The notes under the pieces are model-generated. The model was not told the origin of the DNA, made no database searches, and saw nothing but the letters and a program-made list of their open reading frames with translations. The translations under genes were made by a program, and so were the position numbers. From Blasia pusilla (lineage: Eukaryota > Marchantiophyta > Marchantiopsida > Blasiales), in the NCBI GenBank assembly GCA_050084515.1, contig CM114273.1, positions 31,186,001 to 31,250,000 on the forward strand: a stretch of DNA of 64,000 bases, in the 5' to 3' direction. Within the stretch, counting starts at the first letter, position 1; every line of letters begins with the position of its first letter. This document shows, piece after piece, positions 1 through 13,199 of this stretch.

Positions 1-3000
1 AGATCAACATCAAAACCGGAGAGTCTGTCCTAGACACTGTTAACCCTGGAGATGTCCAGGACTGGCTGTGTGACAGCAACTTCCATATTAGGGCCGCGCT
101 TCACTATCATCACTCAGATGGAAGCTCTACCATTCGAGTTCGGGACTCGCTGGAAAGCAAGTGGAGAGATGTCCTGCATTGGTCCTCTCAAGAGCAAGGA
201 TCAATGGTGATTTACCAGATTTCTTTTTGAGCATCTGTCATGGACAGTTAGCAAGTTCTTATCACGGCTAACCGTTCAGCCTCTTCACACTCGTGTTGCA
301 TTCATATAAGAGAAATTGTCAACTCGATTGATTTATTGATTACTGGTGGACTTGAGATAAACACGCCTGTAGTGAAGGAGTTGCACTTCCATAGAGCATG
401 TGTGCCAACCTGTGCCAGGTTCTAACTCTTGCAGCTGGGTAGAGCCCCTGTTTGAATCTGTGTGAATTCCTGTGGTGAGGATTACATGTAGAGCATTTGA
501 GATGATGGTTTACCCTGTGATGGAGTCCCCATGTGCTAGTCGATCTTAGAGCTCTAAGGTTAGTGCAATAAACTAATTTGATCACTAGGTTGTTATCACT
601 TCCAATTGAAAGGGTCAAATTTGTGCAGGTAGGGTTCGCGAGCGATCCCAAGAAGATGTATATACTATCATCGTTGGAGTCCCCCACGACTCGTTTAGTT
701 CTGGTATACTTACTTCTCAGTTGAGATTTCGCAAGAATTTCATTTCATTCGACCTCTCTCAATTAGACAGGAAATGATTGGTGTGAATGTCCTGCAAATC
801 TTATGCATCATGGGTTTACTTTTGAGATTTCTCGACTCATAAGTGGTAACAATGTCACTTCAGATGCATCACGCAGTTAATTGTGACCTTCCCAAAGTAG
901 GAAGGGAATTATTGGTGTGAGTTGCTTGCAGATCTGATGCATTCGACAAGTATGGTTAGGAGTTTGGAACTAATGTACTAAAAAAATCGCACTTCATATG
1001 CATCATGCTGTTCAATGTAACCTTTCCAATGAAACCCGGGGCTTATAAATAGGAGTTTCCTCAAGATCTAATGCATCATCAGAGAACAAGTGAGGATTTT
1101 ATAAAATATGAGATATCATGCCACATTCCTTGTCCGAAATGCAGGACGTGCAAGCGAACCAAAACATGTTTTTCTTCATGGACATTCGCTTTGATTTTAA
1201 CCAGCAAGTTGGCCTTTCTTGTGCGAAGATCAACCTCGACGATGGGGCTATAGAGCGTGTGATAGCATCGGATCCTAAATGTGATGTAATCGGACTGAGA
1301 GGTGATCCATCAAAAATTTTGGTCATGGACTTCAAGACCAAAGAGTATGTTGCTGTGGCATTTGCTTACGACAAGTTAAAATGGACAGTTCTCCACCCAA
1401 GGTAACTCTCATTACTCTGCTACGTTCATATCTTGTGTTAGCTGTAGAAGTGTTACATGCAACATGAGCGGTTAACACTATTTACAGAGCTCAGAAGCAC
1501 AATCAATTCAAGCTCTGACTCTGAGGCACGCTGGTGGGTGTTGAGGCAATTCTGAAGAGAAATTGTTGAAATCAGAATTCTACTTCCTCTCAGATCTACT
1601 TTTAAAAGGTTAGAAAGATACTAGATCCCGACAGGATCTTCCACTGAACCATGTACATGAGGGTAATCACTTATAAACCTGAAAAGAGCAAATCTGAAAT
1701 GGATTGCAAGTAGAACTGATCTACAACTTCTATTGAGAACTGGGTGCTTGAAAAGCAACACCTTATTAGAATACACAAGTCCTGAAGAGAGGTGGTTGAA
1801 ACCGAGATGCAGGAGTTTGTGCTAGATTGGTACTTGGAGCATTCTCCACACCAATGCACATTCCTTCTTAGTTGATCAAGGCACCAGCAGAGGTTCAGGT
1901 ATGTAGGAGCTAATCTCAAAACCCACAGCCTTAGAGGGCAGGAGTAGAAGTGAATCAAAGAAGAAGGGAAGAGAGGGGGAGTTAAATAGTTTCCTACAAG
2001 AGACCAGCAGAAAGGACCACTGCATGCATGGTAAGGCAAAGTGGAAGGGCCAGCACAACAGGAGCAGGCCAGCACATTATGACCAGGACAACACAACAAG
2101 CCAGCACAACAGGAGTAGGCCAGCACACCATGTGCACAATTAAACATAACCAAAACTCACAAGAATAGTTAAAGAGGTAACTAGTAAACTAATTGAGACT
2201 TGTAACTATGATAAACTTCCAACCATAGTTTGCAGAACTAACCATAATTAAAAAATTGGAAGAAAACAGCAGACAATTTTATGTGAAATCCTAACAGAAA
2301 TAACACAGGTAAAGACTAGGAAGGTGAGACATATCATGTAAACATGGTGACAACTCGTATGAGATTGACACACCCTATATTAATTTGTTTCCGCTGAAGA
2401 CATTTTAGTACATTGCGCGAGGGCCTGAAGAGTACGGAGGGCCTTAAGGATGGGCTTGTCTGTAGTTCTAGAACTTGAAATGGTTTTACTTCCAATTTAA
2501 GATAATCCCCTGTTTGTAATAGGGTAAATGGAACAGGTTTTGTCTTTTGAATCCAGGTAGACCATCCTACTCTAGTGGAAGTGTAAAAAATTACAATATA
2601 CCTAACTCGAGTTGTCTAGGGCTCCATGCAGGTCGGTGTTAGTGGTCTCAGTGAGGTGTACACTAAATTTCCTGGTGGAAACAAATAACGATATTTATTT
2701 CCAACCCACAAGTAGATAACACACTCCTGAAAATTGTAATGAGGCTTCAGCATATACTTCAGTATCGTCTTTAGTCAGTATTATTCGGTTTCCAACATCT
2801 TGATCATGAAGCCTTTTTCTCTTCAAATGTCCAAATGGATCTTGAGAAGGGAACGAATTCACTCAAATAGACCTACACCTAGGTCCACATGCGTTAAAGC
2901 CATGAAGTGGCCTCTTCATTTGGTCACAATCAATGTCAAAGCCACGAATAATGTTATGCGTCTTATTTCTAGCATGATCGTGCGCCGGTTTCATCCGTAT

Positions 3001-6000
3001 GTCCATGTAACACGTAGTGACTATTTCGCATAAAGAATTACCACATTCTTTACTCCAGCAGTGCTCTGATCTTAACGTGATGCTTTTTCCACATCTGCTT
3101 AGGAAATGCTATTTGTAGTCAGCACCTTCAACTTCCCAGTTCAGTGCAACTAGCTATTTTCGACCAGAGTATTTAGTTGGAGAGAAACTTAATTGCATCC
3201 AGCTCTTATATTATCTCTCTTCAAGTGGATTTCACAACCAAAATCAGGAAGTGCTTTATAATATCTTCAGACTACGTTGATATTGACTAGGCTCTCCTTG
3301 TCCACACTAGTATTGACCTTACGTTCGCATATTTGTAGTTTCCAGGAGGACTTCGACGTCCTGACAACCTACAAGCCAGGAAACATGTATATCGGCAGTC
3401 GAGACCGCCAAAACCAGAAGTAAGCTACAATCATGATGCCTGCACAATTGCTCTGCTTCAAAGTGTGTTTGGTAAATGTGATCTGTTTGAGTCTTCCAGC
3501 TTCGTCTGCTCCACTCTGGAAAAGACGTCTCCAGGGCTTGCCAAGAGCTAGAACTACAGTTGTCCTCGCGAGGAGTCTGACTTGATTCGTACTTCCCTCT
3601 TGACGTGTCTTTCGCAGATGGGTGGTCACCTATGAGATCGACAATGGCACAGCAAAAAGTTACATTTATGAAAGAAGCTCCAAGAAGATGACTTTACTTT
3701 TTGAGCATCACCCTAAACTAAATCAGTAAGTCTTAAAAAGTCTCACAAGGTAGTTCAAGTTGCCCTTTCGAAACGAAGTAGAAAGAGAATTTACTTACCT
3801 TCATTTGCTCTTTTAACAAACAAGTAGCCACTAGAGTTTGACGTGAGACAGATTTTCCTGTGAGAAGTACCACATGCCGTAACATCATTCCTTGATGTAC
3901 ACTGTAGGTACAAACTGGGTACGATGCATCCTCATGTGATCAAGGCTCGTGATGGTCTAGATATTCTTGTGTACCTCACTTTACCACCAGACGTCAAGGT
4001 GGGGGAAATGTTCTCTGCAAAGTCTTCTTCCAGTCTGTATTCATCTGCTTCTCAGCATTTGTGTGCCTTACTGACAACTGAAATTCTTTGGCAGCCCAAA
4101 AATCTCCCTCTGGTATTGCGTACCCATGGTGGCCCCTGGTACCGTGATTGGTGGGGATGGGATGCAGAGGCTCAGTATTATGCTAGCCGTGGTTACGGTG
4201 AGGATCTCATTCATGAATATTTTACTGTTTCTCTCAACTCTCGTCCCAGGTCGGTTCTCCGGTTTTATAATTTCGAGTTAAAACACTTACACTCTCACTA
4301 CGTTAATTCTCAGTCTCCTCTCAGTCGGTAACTTTATCACATCCAGAGCCTCCCAAGAACTTTCTAGTTGAAGAGAAAGTCTCGGAGGTCTACACTGTTA
4401 CCAATGAACCAAATAGTACAAATTGAAACTGTTTCTGAGATCCTTCACAGATGGTTCTGCACTTCGAGCTCAAGCCTACTAATGTTGGAATGACAATGTG
4501 AAGATTTGGTGGCTAGATGCTACCTTTCTGGCCGATCAGACTTGATTTTGATGTTTGACTTTAGTTAGATGTGGTGTCCCTCAGCATGCCTTCAGGTGCA
4601 GTACCGAGGCTCTGATGGATTTGGCAAAGCATTCTTACATGCTGGAGACAAGCAATGGGCCGCTAATATGCAGGTATGCATTGTCAACTCTTTCTGCAAT
4701 TTGTAACTTCACCACATAGCTCAGGCTCGCCATTTAGAGAAGGTAGCTCCTCTGCTTACTCTGAAGCAGGTTTTGAGGAATAGCTCCACGCAGAGTTTCT
4801 CTCCTGATCTTATAGCCTCCATCCTACAGAGCTATGTCCTACTTTCAACAGTAGAATCTATCTATCTTGTGTTGATTGCACGCCCTGATAAGTTCGCAAC
4901 CTAATAGTTTGTTCATTTGTATAGCAGACGCATTGACGTTAGGGTGTTTACGGGTTCTCTTGGCAGAATGATATCATGGACTCTGTACTCTGGACAATTA
5001 GGGAAGGCATCGTGGATAAGGATCGAGTAGCAATTGGTGGGATCTCCTTTGGTAGCTACTGCGGTTTATGTGGGGTGGCCTTCACTCCCTGTAAGTGCTG
5101 GTTTGAAGAGTGAATTCCACTAGTTTGTGTTCTTACTCAGACCCACAATCTCTTTATTGGTAAAAAATGTCCCTGTAGAATGAGTGATGAGCATGAAAGT
5201 AGAATGAGAGCTGAAGTGCTCCAATGGCATCAAGAATAATGGCGGATCTTGGACATGCAGCGATATACAAGTGCTGCATTGACCTAGTCGGTCCCTCTCA
5301 GTTGAAGACAGTGACCACGAAAATTGTGCCGTACTGGTAATTCACCTGTCTTCTGCTAACTTTTGCTAAACTCACTCGCTTCCTTACCTGACATGTATGT
5401 TGAACATAGCTCACCAGGGGTTTGCACATCATCGGATCCATATGGGATTCCCTAATCTGAAGAGTTTCAAGGTGTGACTGTTGGTAGTGGTATGGTGTTA
5501 ACCAGGAAACCGAAGAAAAGACTCTTACATGATAGAGTGATTGATCTGGTGAATGACGAGGAGCTCAACAGGGCGAGGTCTCCTTACTTCCATGTGAGTA
5601 CTGAACAGAGATGGTTCCTTCTAGGCACTTGACATGGCGAGAACATAACTAGTGCCAAAGTACTGAGAAAGTGAAGGAAGGATTGATTTAAAAAGAGCTG
5701 ATCAGGCTCTGAGGCTTTGGTGTGGTGTGGTGTCAACAACAAAATTGTCCCAGAGCTTGGACGTTTGTTAGTATCCTTTTAGTCACTGGACATGGCGAGT
5801 GCATAATGCGTTTCAAGCTGTTGGGAAAGTGGAGGACGGATTGATTTGAAAAAAGCTGATCAGCCTCTGAAGATTGTTATAATGTGAACGGAAAAGGTGT
5901 CCCAAACCTTGCGCGCCTTTGTTAGTGTTGTTGTAGTCACTCAATATGGCGAGTCTATAATCTGTGCCAAGGTGAAAGTGAAGGGAGGATTGATTTGGAA

Positions 6001-6731
6001 AGGGATGATCAGCAAAGGTATTGCAGAGCTTGCACCTTGTTAGAATTCTGTGGAAGGAGGTCCAATTGATGAGCAAGTAGATGCGTCAAGTTACTTTGGA
6101 TCTGGTAAAGAAAATATGGTGCACAGTCATTCAAAACTGATGGGAATCTGTCGTTGCATGTCTACAAAGGCGGACAAGATTCAAGTTCCAGTGCTGATTG
6201 CGCACGGTGGTAATGACATTGTCGTGAACCCTGGTGAGAGTGAGCAGATGTTTCAGGTAAGCCCTGTCAAATCTTTCATTCCAGCTGATTGAAGTGGGTG
6301 ACTAACGCTAGCTTACAAGCAGGTTTTCTATTTTCAATGTGGGCTGGGTTGTCCGTGTAGATTGAGGAAAGAAATTGGGCACAAACCCCTAATCTGCCAG
6401 ACATTTTGTTCTTCAAGGCTTACAAAGCTGGTGTCTCTAATTACAACTTTAGGATAAACCATATGTTTCCTGTGGCAGGCCTTGAGAGAGAAGAACAAAC
6501 CTGTGCTTTATGTTATCTACAAAGATGAGGTATGTATCAATCCGGTCATGAAGTTCTCGATCGGCTTCACTCAGTTTGCATGTTGTGCATCATGATTCCA
6601 TTCCATGCTGTCTCTAGGGGCAGACTTTGGCCGTTCCGCCGGAACACAAAGTAGACTCGTCCACCGCTGTCGTTCTAGCTTCCGGTACCTGTCTCATGGT
6701 CGGTGGTGGTGGTGGTGGATGGTGGAATTGA
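1..6731 (+). CDS. S9-family (prolyl oligopeptidase/acylaminoacyl-peptidase-like) serine peptidase, 5' partial, damaged 3' end
   Basis: Spliced alpha/beta-hydrolase peptidase that would cleave short peptides, probably in cytosol or a plastid. Thirteen exons can be traced by reading frame and GT-AG sites: <1-206, about 1144-1401, 3339-3419, 3618-3725, 3908-3998, 4095-4197, 4585-4673, 4967-5090, 5261-5336, 5506-5593, 6170-6256, 6479-6529 and 6618-6731. Early exons encode the beta-propeller part (NPGDV, RVRD, YIYER). Later ones encode the hydrolase: HGGPWYRDWWGW, QYRGSDGFGKAFLHAGD, the nucleophile elbow GISFGSY (Ser codon 5045-5047; usual form GGSYGGY), DLVGPS, and the acid region AHGGNDIVV. The terminal GHGF motif expected after YVIYKDE is not in phase: exon 13 resembles the family C-terminus in the next frame, as GADFGR without His. 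The single-domain layout is like bacterial-type S9 enzymes. Family call is firm; functionality is doubtful unless the last exon is mis-assembled. Confidence 0.82.
1402..3338 (+). other. long intron of the S9 peptidase gene
   Basis: Interval between the donor at 1402 (AG|GTAACT) and the acceptor ending at 3338 (TTTGTAG). Joining across it gives a continuous frame: the two leftover bases at 1400-1401 complete a codon with base 3339. No transposon protein was recognised inside. The short open frames here, on both strands, have no recognisable domain. Confidence 0.6.
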
Positions 6732-8008
6732 ATTTGGACGAATGCATTGTTTGTCTTCCTGTGTACTTGCGTGTGATTCCAGGGGCACTGGCTTGAGAGG
6801 CCACAAAACAAAATGGATTGGTTTTGGAGAGTGGAGAAGATACTGCATAAGCAGCTGGGGGGGCCTCTGGGACCGGCACCTCCAATCCACAACTCGGGAG
6901 CATTTGTGGTGTTCGATTCAATCGGCCTATAGTGCTCCACTGCACTCAAGACACCCAAATCAATTAGAGACAGAGATCGGGTATATATATGGTTTGAGTG
7001 ACGTGGGGTAGCCTTTCGACCTTCGGCTCTCGCGTCGGAACGTTCGACTCTAATTGTCAGGATGGACGCCGTGCGACCATGAAGCAATCATCTCACTGCC
7101 AGAAACTCGGATGCGTGGCTTCTGAGTATAGACGGATGGACGAACGCACGTATGGTACGGTGCTGGAGATTGGGATGGATGTAGAGAGAGGAGTACGAAC
7201 GGAAGAAGCTATCATACAAGAATCTTGCACGGGAAACTCTCTCATATAGGCCTCTCTCGTATGGAGGGAGTGTTTATCATAGAGCTTAAGGGTGTGAAGC
7301 GCTCTGGTATTAACCGACAAAATCCTACCCTATAGAGATAAGGAGAGCAAAAATATCTCCCGGTCTCACATTTGAGACCAAAATTGTGAAGGTGAGGGAA
7401 GGAAGACTTACATCCATCTTTCGTGCTTCCTTTGGGCGGGGGATCATGGTGAAGTAGGCTTTATTATACCCAAACGGATCGATGTCTTATCGACAGCTAG
7501 AGAACATATTTAGAGGTGGTCAAACTCCTTCACTTCTCTCAGAACTTTTGAGAGCATGATGCTTTCATATGTAGTGTGGAGAAGAGGAATGAGTAGGATA
7601 CAACAATCATTTCATCCACGAATCTATTCCAACACTACCCACATCTGTATATTCATTACTCCTCGTGGAGGTGCAAATTAATTTAAAGTACACTATGATA
7701 CCAAGAACGTGTATTGCACATGCGACTCCCATGTGAAATTTTAAGTTTATAAAATTATGGTTTTTCCTTTACTTTTCTTTTCTTCCAGCACTGAAATGAA
7801 AAGAAAAGCTTAAAGTCTTCTTGGGCAATTGTGGACTTTAAGCACGTGGACAAAAGAAATGTTTATATGATGGAAACATAATGGATGATATTTGAAAATG
7901 GCACATCTTATTGGGCGGCCAAGTACCCTACATAGAAGATCAATGGGATGTTTGGGTATAACATCGGCTTGAGGTGTAGGATGAAATTGACAACAAGTGT
8001 GCTTCACT
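6732..8008. other. intergenic stretch, no gene recognised
   Basis: Follows the peptidase 3' end. Several short open frames overlap on both strands around 6600-7320 (one encodes a poly-Val/His run from a GGT/CAC microsatellite near 6700-6720), with no domain. About 7120-7260 resembles about 11390-11480 (shared GTAGAGAGAGGA context), suggesting an old dispersed repeat. Confidence 0.4.
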
Positions 8009-9780
8009 CCGAGTGTCACTTTTCCAGATTCCGTTCTTGTGCTCTTGTTCGGCCATATGACATGTTGACCAAGTCAAGGATCACTTGATAACCTGTGCAC
8101 CCAGGTTACCATGCGGATGGTTACTTTTGGGGGAACAGCTTTCCGATTCTTCCCAGGGCTATAAGAGAGGGAGAGATTGCTTTCTCAAGCCATCTTTCTC
8201 CTGTTGGCCCTTTGAAGTACCACTCTTGCTTTGTGTGTGGTAGGAACTAGGGTGCTAGCGTCCAGATTTTCCTTAAAGCAGAGGGTGGATGTGGTTCGAT
8301 ATGCTGATGTGGATTCGAAAGTAGAGTTGGCTACATGAGCCATTTTTTCTTCAATTTTACATGAGAAAGATACGAGGGAGTAGGTGAGAATTCATTTCAT
8401 GCATGTAGGCAAGCGAGTTGCCTTGATGGGGAGTCCCCGGAACATGTATGCACATTTTTTGTTGTCGATTTTACTTTGGTAGGTTGTGGGCGAAAGCATT
8501 GCTCATTTTTCGCTGATTTTTTCGGGAAGCTGACTGAACTAGAGCAGCAAAAGAGTGTCAAGAAAGAGCACCCGTGCGGAGCACATAGGTAGCAGCGTCA
8601 AGAGAGTGGCGCATACCATAAAATCTTGTAAGGGAGAGCAAGAAAGAGATAGAGTAGCTTAGAACATAGTTGCCTAGGTCTTGGGTTAGGTCACAGTACA
8701 TGGCGAGATTAGGAGTATAATTGTGAAGAGACAACCGTAGATAGGATCCACATAGAGCTCACGCGGGAGAGCTCCATCAATAGCCGAGAGGAGTGCAGGT
8801 GGGGTTGTTCGGGAGGTTGGGTGCATGGTATGCGCGCCTATGCAAGGTATGGGTCGAGTGAGTGATAATCGAGTTAGGAGGGAACCCAACTGTATGGAAT
8901 CATGTGTAGGGGCACACACGAGAGACAAGAGGCAGAGGTAAGAGACATGCATGAAATGATGAGACCATAGGGATACGTGTATATGCCAACAAAGTCGTAG
9001 GGAGAGCCGAGTACGCATAGGAATGCGCAACGTGTAAGCTGGAAGAGAAGCTAGGAAGTACAAGTGTTGACGTGTGGATTCTCTCATAGTGGAGGGTGCA
9101 TGTGGCTCGATATGCCGATGTAGATTTGAGAGTGGAATTGGCCATGTGAGCCATTTTTTCTGCAATTTTTTATATGGTCCTAATGGATATACATGAATCT
9201 ATATTCTTATGGGAGGGTTCCTTCTTGATTTGCAAACACTTCTTTGCTTGACATGTGGCAATTGCATAGCAAGAAAATACTTCACATGCTTTGGGCAGCA
9301 AAAAAATTTGAATTTATGTTGAGCATCATTAATCTTTTCCCTTCACAGGATATACACTAGCTCTTCAAACATTTTTTATTTCCCATGCATCGCATTTTAG
9401 TTATCTACATAGAAAAAATTCTATATTTATTTTAATAAGGTAAAAAGAAAAAAAAAATTGGAATCCACATTTTGGTCAGCCAGTTGAAGCTTTTATTTCT
9501 CGACGAGTAGACATAGCACGGATGGGAAATAAAAGTAAATAAAAGAATACATGCTACGGGCAACAAGAAAAAAATTTAATTTGTCTGCAGTATCATAAAT
9601 CCCTTCATGGGCGATACACTAGCAAAAGTTCTTCAAACACTTTTTTATTTTCTAGCACCTTACTAGTATATTTTATTTATGAATGGATTTATCCATGTGT
9701 TGGGAAGATCGGTGTTATATCTTGTGTAGATATGACCAATGATGTGGATTGTATAGCGATATATATATATGTGCTCAATA
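8009..9780 (+). mobile_element. decayed LTR, family X copy 1, interrupted
   Basis: 8009-8370 matches the reverse complement of about 12100-12480 (for example AGCAGAGGGTGGATGTGG and GGTTACCAT blocks), and 9690-9780 matches the reverse complement of about 11900-11960 (TGTTGGGAAGAT, AGATATGACCA, TGTATAGCGAT). Together they outline one LTR beginning TGTCAC, split by about 1.3 kb. The segment 8280-8370 is duplicated at about 9075-9165, so the insertion either carried or created a duplication. No coding capacity is visible. Boundaries are approximate. Confidence 0.55.
9209..9680. repeat. dispersed repeat Z inside LTR X1 (two units)
   Basis: Two diverged direct units at about 9215-9400 and 9540-9665 share the order: Cys-poor AT-rich block, CAAGAAAA, GGGCA(G/A)CAA, GATACACTAG, CTTCAAACA. 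A third copy lies at 28020-28220. Probably a small non-autonomous element. Ends not resolved. Confidence 0.5.
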
Positions 9781-9982
9781 AATGATTATATGATGATAGC
9801 CAAATTCTTGGCTTATACTCTACTCCCAATTTTTATTTTGGCTTGATGATAAAAAAAATTGTTATACTTCGCTATTTTCCTTAATGTATTTATTTCAATC
9901 ACATTTCTCAAAATATTTTTCCATTAACCACTCACTTTTTTTGAAAATTTCATGTCCTTCGTGGTGGGGTTGGAGTACTCTT

Positions 9983-11010
9983 GTTGTGCGCCTGCTCCTC
10001 TTGAACGTCAATCTCTAATATTGCAGAAGCATAAGTTCCGTTGATCATGCTCTCCTTACTTTTTTGCATCCAAACACACTTACGTTAGCCACTATTTGGT
10101 TGAACCAGCCTCACAGCTTCTCGAGTTCTCAACTTAGGCTAGCCAACAAGCTCAACAGTTCCTAACCTTGAGTTCCTAACCCCTTACTTACAACAAGGGC
10201 AAGTCTTCTTAGAGTTGGCACACACACTTCCTAGATAGTCCAAGCACCTAATACGGTGCTCACACCCGTGGCGATTCCAATGTTCTAATGAATCTCGAAT
10301 GAGCCCCTAACCGAGACGGAAGAATTGAGTCACAGATCCAGATCAAAGGTTGGTATTTAAAATTTTCCCCCTCGGACTTGGTTTGGTGGCTATACCCCAA
10401 AGCCAATCTCTTAATCCATTACGTGCCCTTGGTTTGCCCTACGGCGCCCCATAGTAGATTTTGGGTCTCAAGCACCCCTTGGAGACCCTTCCCCTTCAAT
10501 ATAGTTTTAGAGATCTCTACCCCTCCCCACCTTTGGGAAAGTCCTCTTGGGCCGCTCATTTTGGACCTCGACCCAAATACCAATTTGATAGTTGAGGGGC
10601 AGTTTTAGATCTTTGTTCATGCGTTTGCCTAGATCTTTGGTGCATTGGAATCTTCTTTGCATAATCTTTTCAATGCCAACTTAGTTTTCTTTGATACCCA
10701 TTGCGTCTGGTCGTTATGATTATAAACATCACTAAACGGTCAAAGGCTAATTAAGTTCCAAATTCTCTTGGCAGCCAACACTTATGGGACTTGAGTTCCT
10801 CTCAAGTCTCGTTTGGCGTTTGGTCCTAATTTACTGAATCACAACCCTCATCACATGAAACAAATAACCTTTCTTGCGTAATATATCTCATGTCTCATTC
10901 AAGAGACTTCTTTGATGCGCTTCTATCCTAGTGTGAGCCTACTAGAGTTTGAATGTTTCACACAGCCGCTCGTTTGGCTATAAGAGTCGCAACAACTCTC
11001 ATGGCGTATT
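9983..11010 (+). repeat. dispersed repeat Y, forward copy
   Basis: About 1 kb with clear similarity to the reverse complement of 45690-46558. Shared blocks in the same order are TTGCAGAAGC, GAGTTCTCAACT, GGGCAAGTCTTC, CAAGCACCC(C/T)TTGGAGACC, CCTTTGGG and GTTTGGTC. It starts TGTTGTGCGCCTG; the partner begins TGTCGTGCACC, consistent with an LTR 5' end. No coding domain was seen. Confidence 0.6.
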
Positions 11011-11879
11011 TAGGGAGGTTGGATGCTGGTGCTAGTAGTTCAAGGATGATCTAAAAAGAAGAGGGTAACTTGATCGTGTAGGTGACATCATGTTTTTGAG
11101 GAATTCACAATTCATGATGGGTTCTTAATCTTTGGTCCAGTTTACTTTCTATTTTGGTAAGTCCTACTTGACCTATTATCAAGAAGATCCCAAATAGGTC
11201 AAGAGGGAGATATAGAGATATATGGGATTTTTGTAGGTTAAGAGGCAAGAGGATGACCAATGTGTTTAGGTCATCACAGAGATAGGATATACCCAAGGAG
11301 ATAGTTTTGAGAGCTCATTCTCTCAAAAATAGACACAATACTCATTATATTTTTAAGCAGTACATGTCATAGCCTTGCTACTATAGACCTCATGTCGTGG
11401 TTGGACGGTGCTTGAGACTCGGATGGGTGTAGAGAGAGGAAGAAGTGAAAAAGGTACCATATAAGAGGAGGGAGACACTTTTATATAGTGTGAGTGTTGA
11501 CCAAACAACGTATTGGTGCATAGCTTCCAAGTGTCAACCAAGAAGCTCTTCACCACACCATCTACTTTACCTGACTGTGGCAGCCCCAAACGTGGTAGGG
11601 TGGAGTATTATTAACAACATAATAATAAGAAAATGTAAGTGTACATATAAATAGAAAAGAGATCCACAATATAAAAAATATAAAACAATGTTCTATAACC
11701 GCATTAACAAAAGTCTTCAATACAAAGTTACAAACCGAGGAGGAGAGATACACATAAGGGACACAAATCAATCTTTTGGTCGTGTATAGTAGTCTTCCAT
11801 CCAAATAGGGAGACATGCCATTGCGCTTAATACAGAGGGAGACACTACTTAGGCATGGGAGATATGTATGCCTTCAATA
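11011..11879. other. intergenic, nothing recognised
   Basis: AT-rich to neutral sequence with short unrelated open frames. The segment around 11385-11480 resembles 7120-7260. No gene or element ends found. Confidence 0.35.
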
Positions 11880-12480
11880 TAAACCACAGGGGTATCGTGC
11901 GCATACACATCGCTACACAACCCACATCGCTGGTCATATCTGCACACCACATAACACGAATCTTCCCCAACATATGGGTAGATCCACACAGAAACGAAAT
12001 ACACTCACGCATATACAACGAGATCCCACAACAAAATCACAGTAGTAAAAATGGATCACCCGGCCTAAAACTCCACTCATGAATCTACATCGGCATATCT
12101 AACCACATCCACCCTCTGCTATGAGGGAATCCGGATGCTAGGACCCTGACTCCTACACACCCACACACGTCTATGCAAGAGAGGTGCTCCTAAGGCTCAA
12201 CATGAGAAAGATGGCTTGGAAAAGCCATCTTCCTCACTCTTATACCCTTCGGAAGAGCCAAAAGGCTCTTTCCCCAAAAATAGCCCTACCAATGGTAACC
12301 TACGTGCACCTAACGGACTAAAACCAAAATAGGGAAATTTCCATAAACGACGTTCCCGACACAACACTGCTATCGCCAACCTTATCCGACATCTTGGGAC
12401 GAAGTTACATCCAAACAGCCCGTTGACTCTCTATATCAACGCGATAGAACTCTACCTACGTCAAAATAAGATGTGACAGG
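11880..12480 (-). mobile_element. LTR family X, copy 3 (solo or remnant)
   Basis: Read on the reverse strand it starts TGTCACATCTTATTTTGACG at 12478 and runs to about 11885. It aligns with X1 (8009-9780), 49578-50146 and 54440-54870: shared TCCACCCTCTGC, GAGAAAGATGGCTTG, CTCTTATACCCTT and CCAATGGTAAC blocks. No adjoining pol sequence was found, so it is a solo LTR or remnant. Confidence 0.55.
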
Positions 12481-13199
12481 GGAGACACAATACAAACGTA
12501 TGGAAAGAGATGGAAGAGAATAATATAATAGTATGTACGATAGAGAGTTCAATTTACATACTATACTAATCCCATATGAATCCGATGGCAATCAAAAATT
12601 TAAAATATAATACGAATAAGTTCACAATACAAACTTATGGGTTGATTTGATAAATTACATTTTCCGTAGTATAAAATTTGATTTCAATTTAATGTTGTGA
12701 GGCAGGTGGAGAGATGAATACATTAGTGTGCAAACCATGGAGATGAAAATAATAGCGTGATAATCATAGAGATAATACCATAGAAAAAAATAAGACAATA
12801 CACAATGAAATGCTATAATACATAGCAAATCAATACACATATATTACATTTTTGGAATTAAATGATAAACCACATACTACCACAGGCGAATCAATAATAA
12901 ATGTCATAATAGAAAAACGGTTAAGCAATAATATGTGAGAGGATTCAATACATTAATACGAATCCGCGTATAAGTGAGAGTGTAAGAGTGACGGCCAATA
13001 CATAAAGATGGACAACATAGAATGACAACGGATACATAAAGATGGCCAATGCCCAATTAATGAGCTAATGAGCTTTACTTGTTACTTGAGTAACAAGTAA
13101 GATTAGAAGAGTTAAGAGTTACGGTTGATACATAAAGATGGTCAATACATTAAGACACAAATACAAAAGATGACGAATACATTGAGAATCTAATCCTAT
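12481..13199. other. AT-rich spacer
   Basis: Strongly AT-rich with short repeated phrases such as ACATAAAGATGG (13002-13020, 13030-13043 and 13128-13141). No protein or RNA gene recognised. Confidence 0.35.

Noticed and set aside
1671-2153. Cysteine-rich 160-codon reverse-strand frame
   Set aside because: Made of repeated CCAGCACAACAGGAG-type direct repeats at 2050-2130 inside a forward-strand intron; not gene-like.
8686-9165. 159-codon reverse-strand frame
   Set aside because: Lies in a repeat insertion within an LTR and has no domain.
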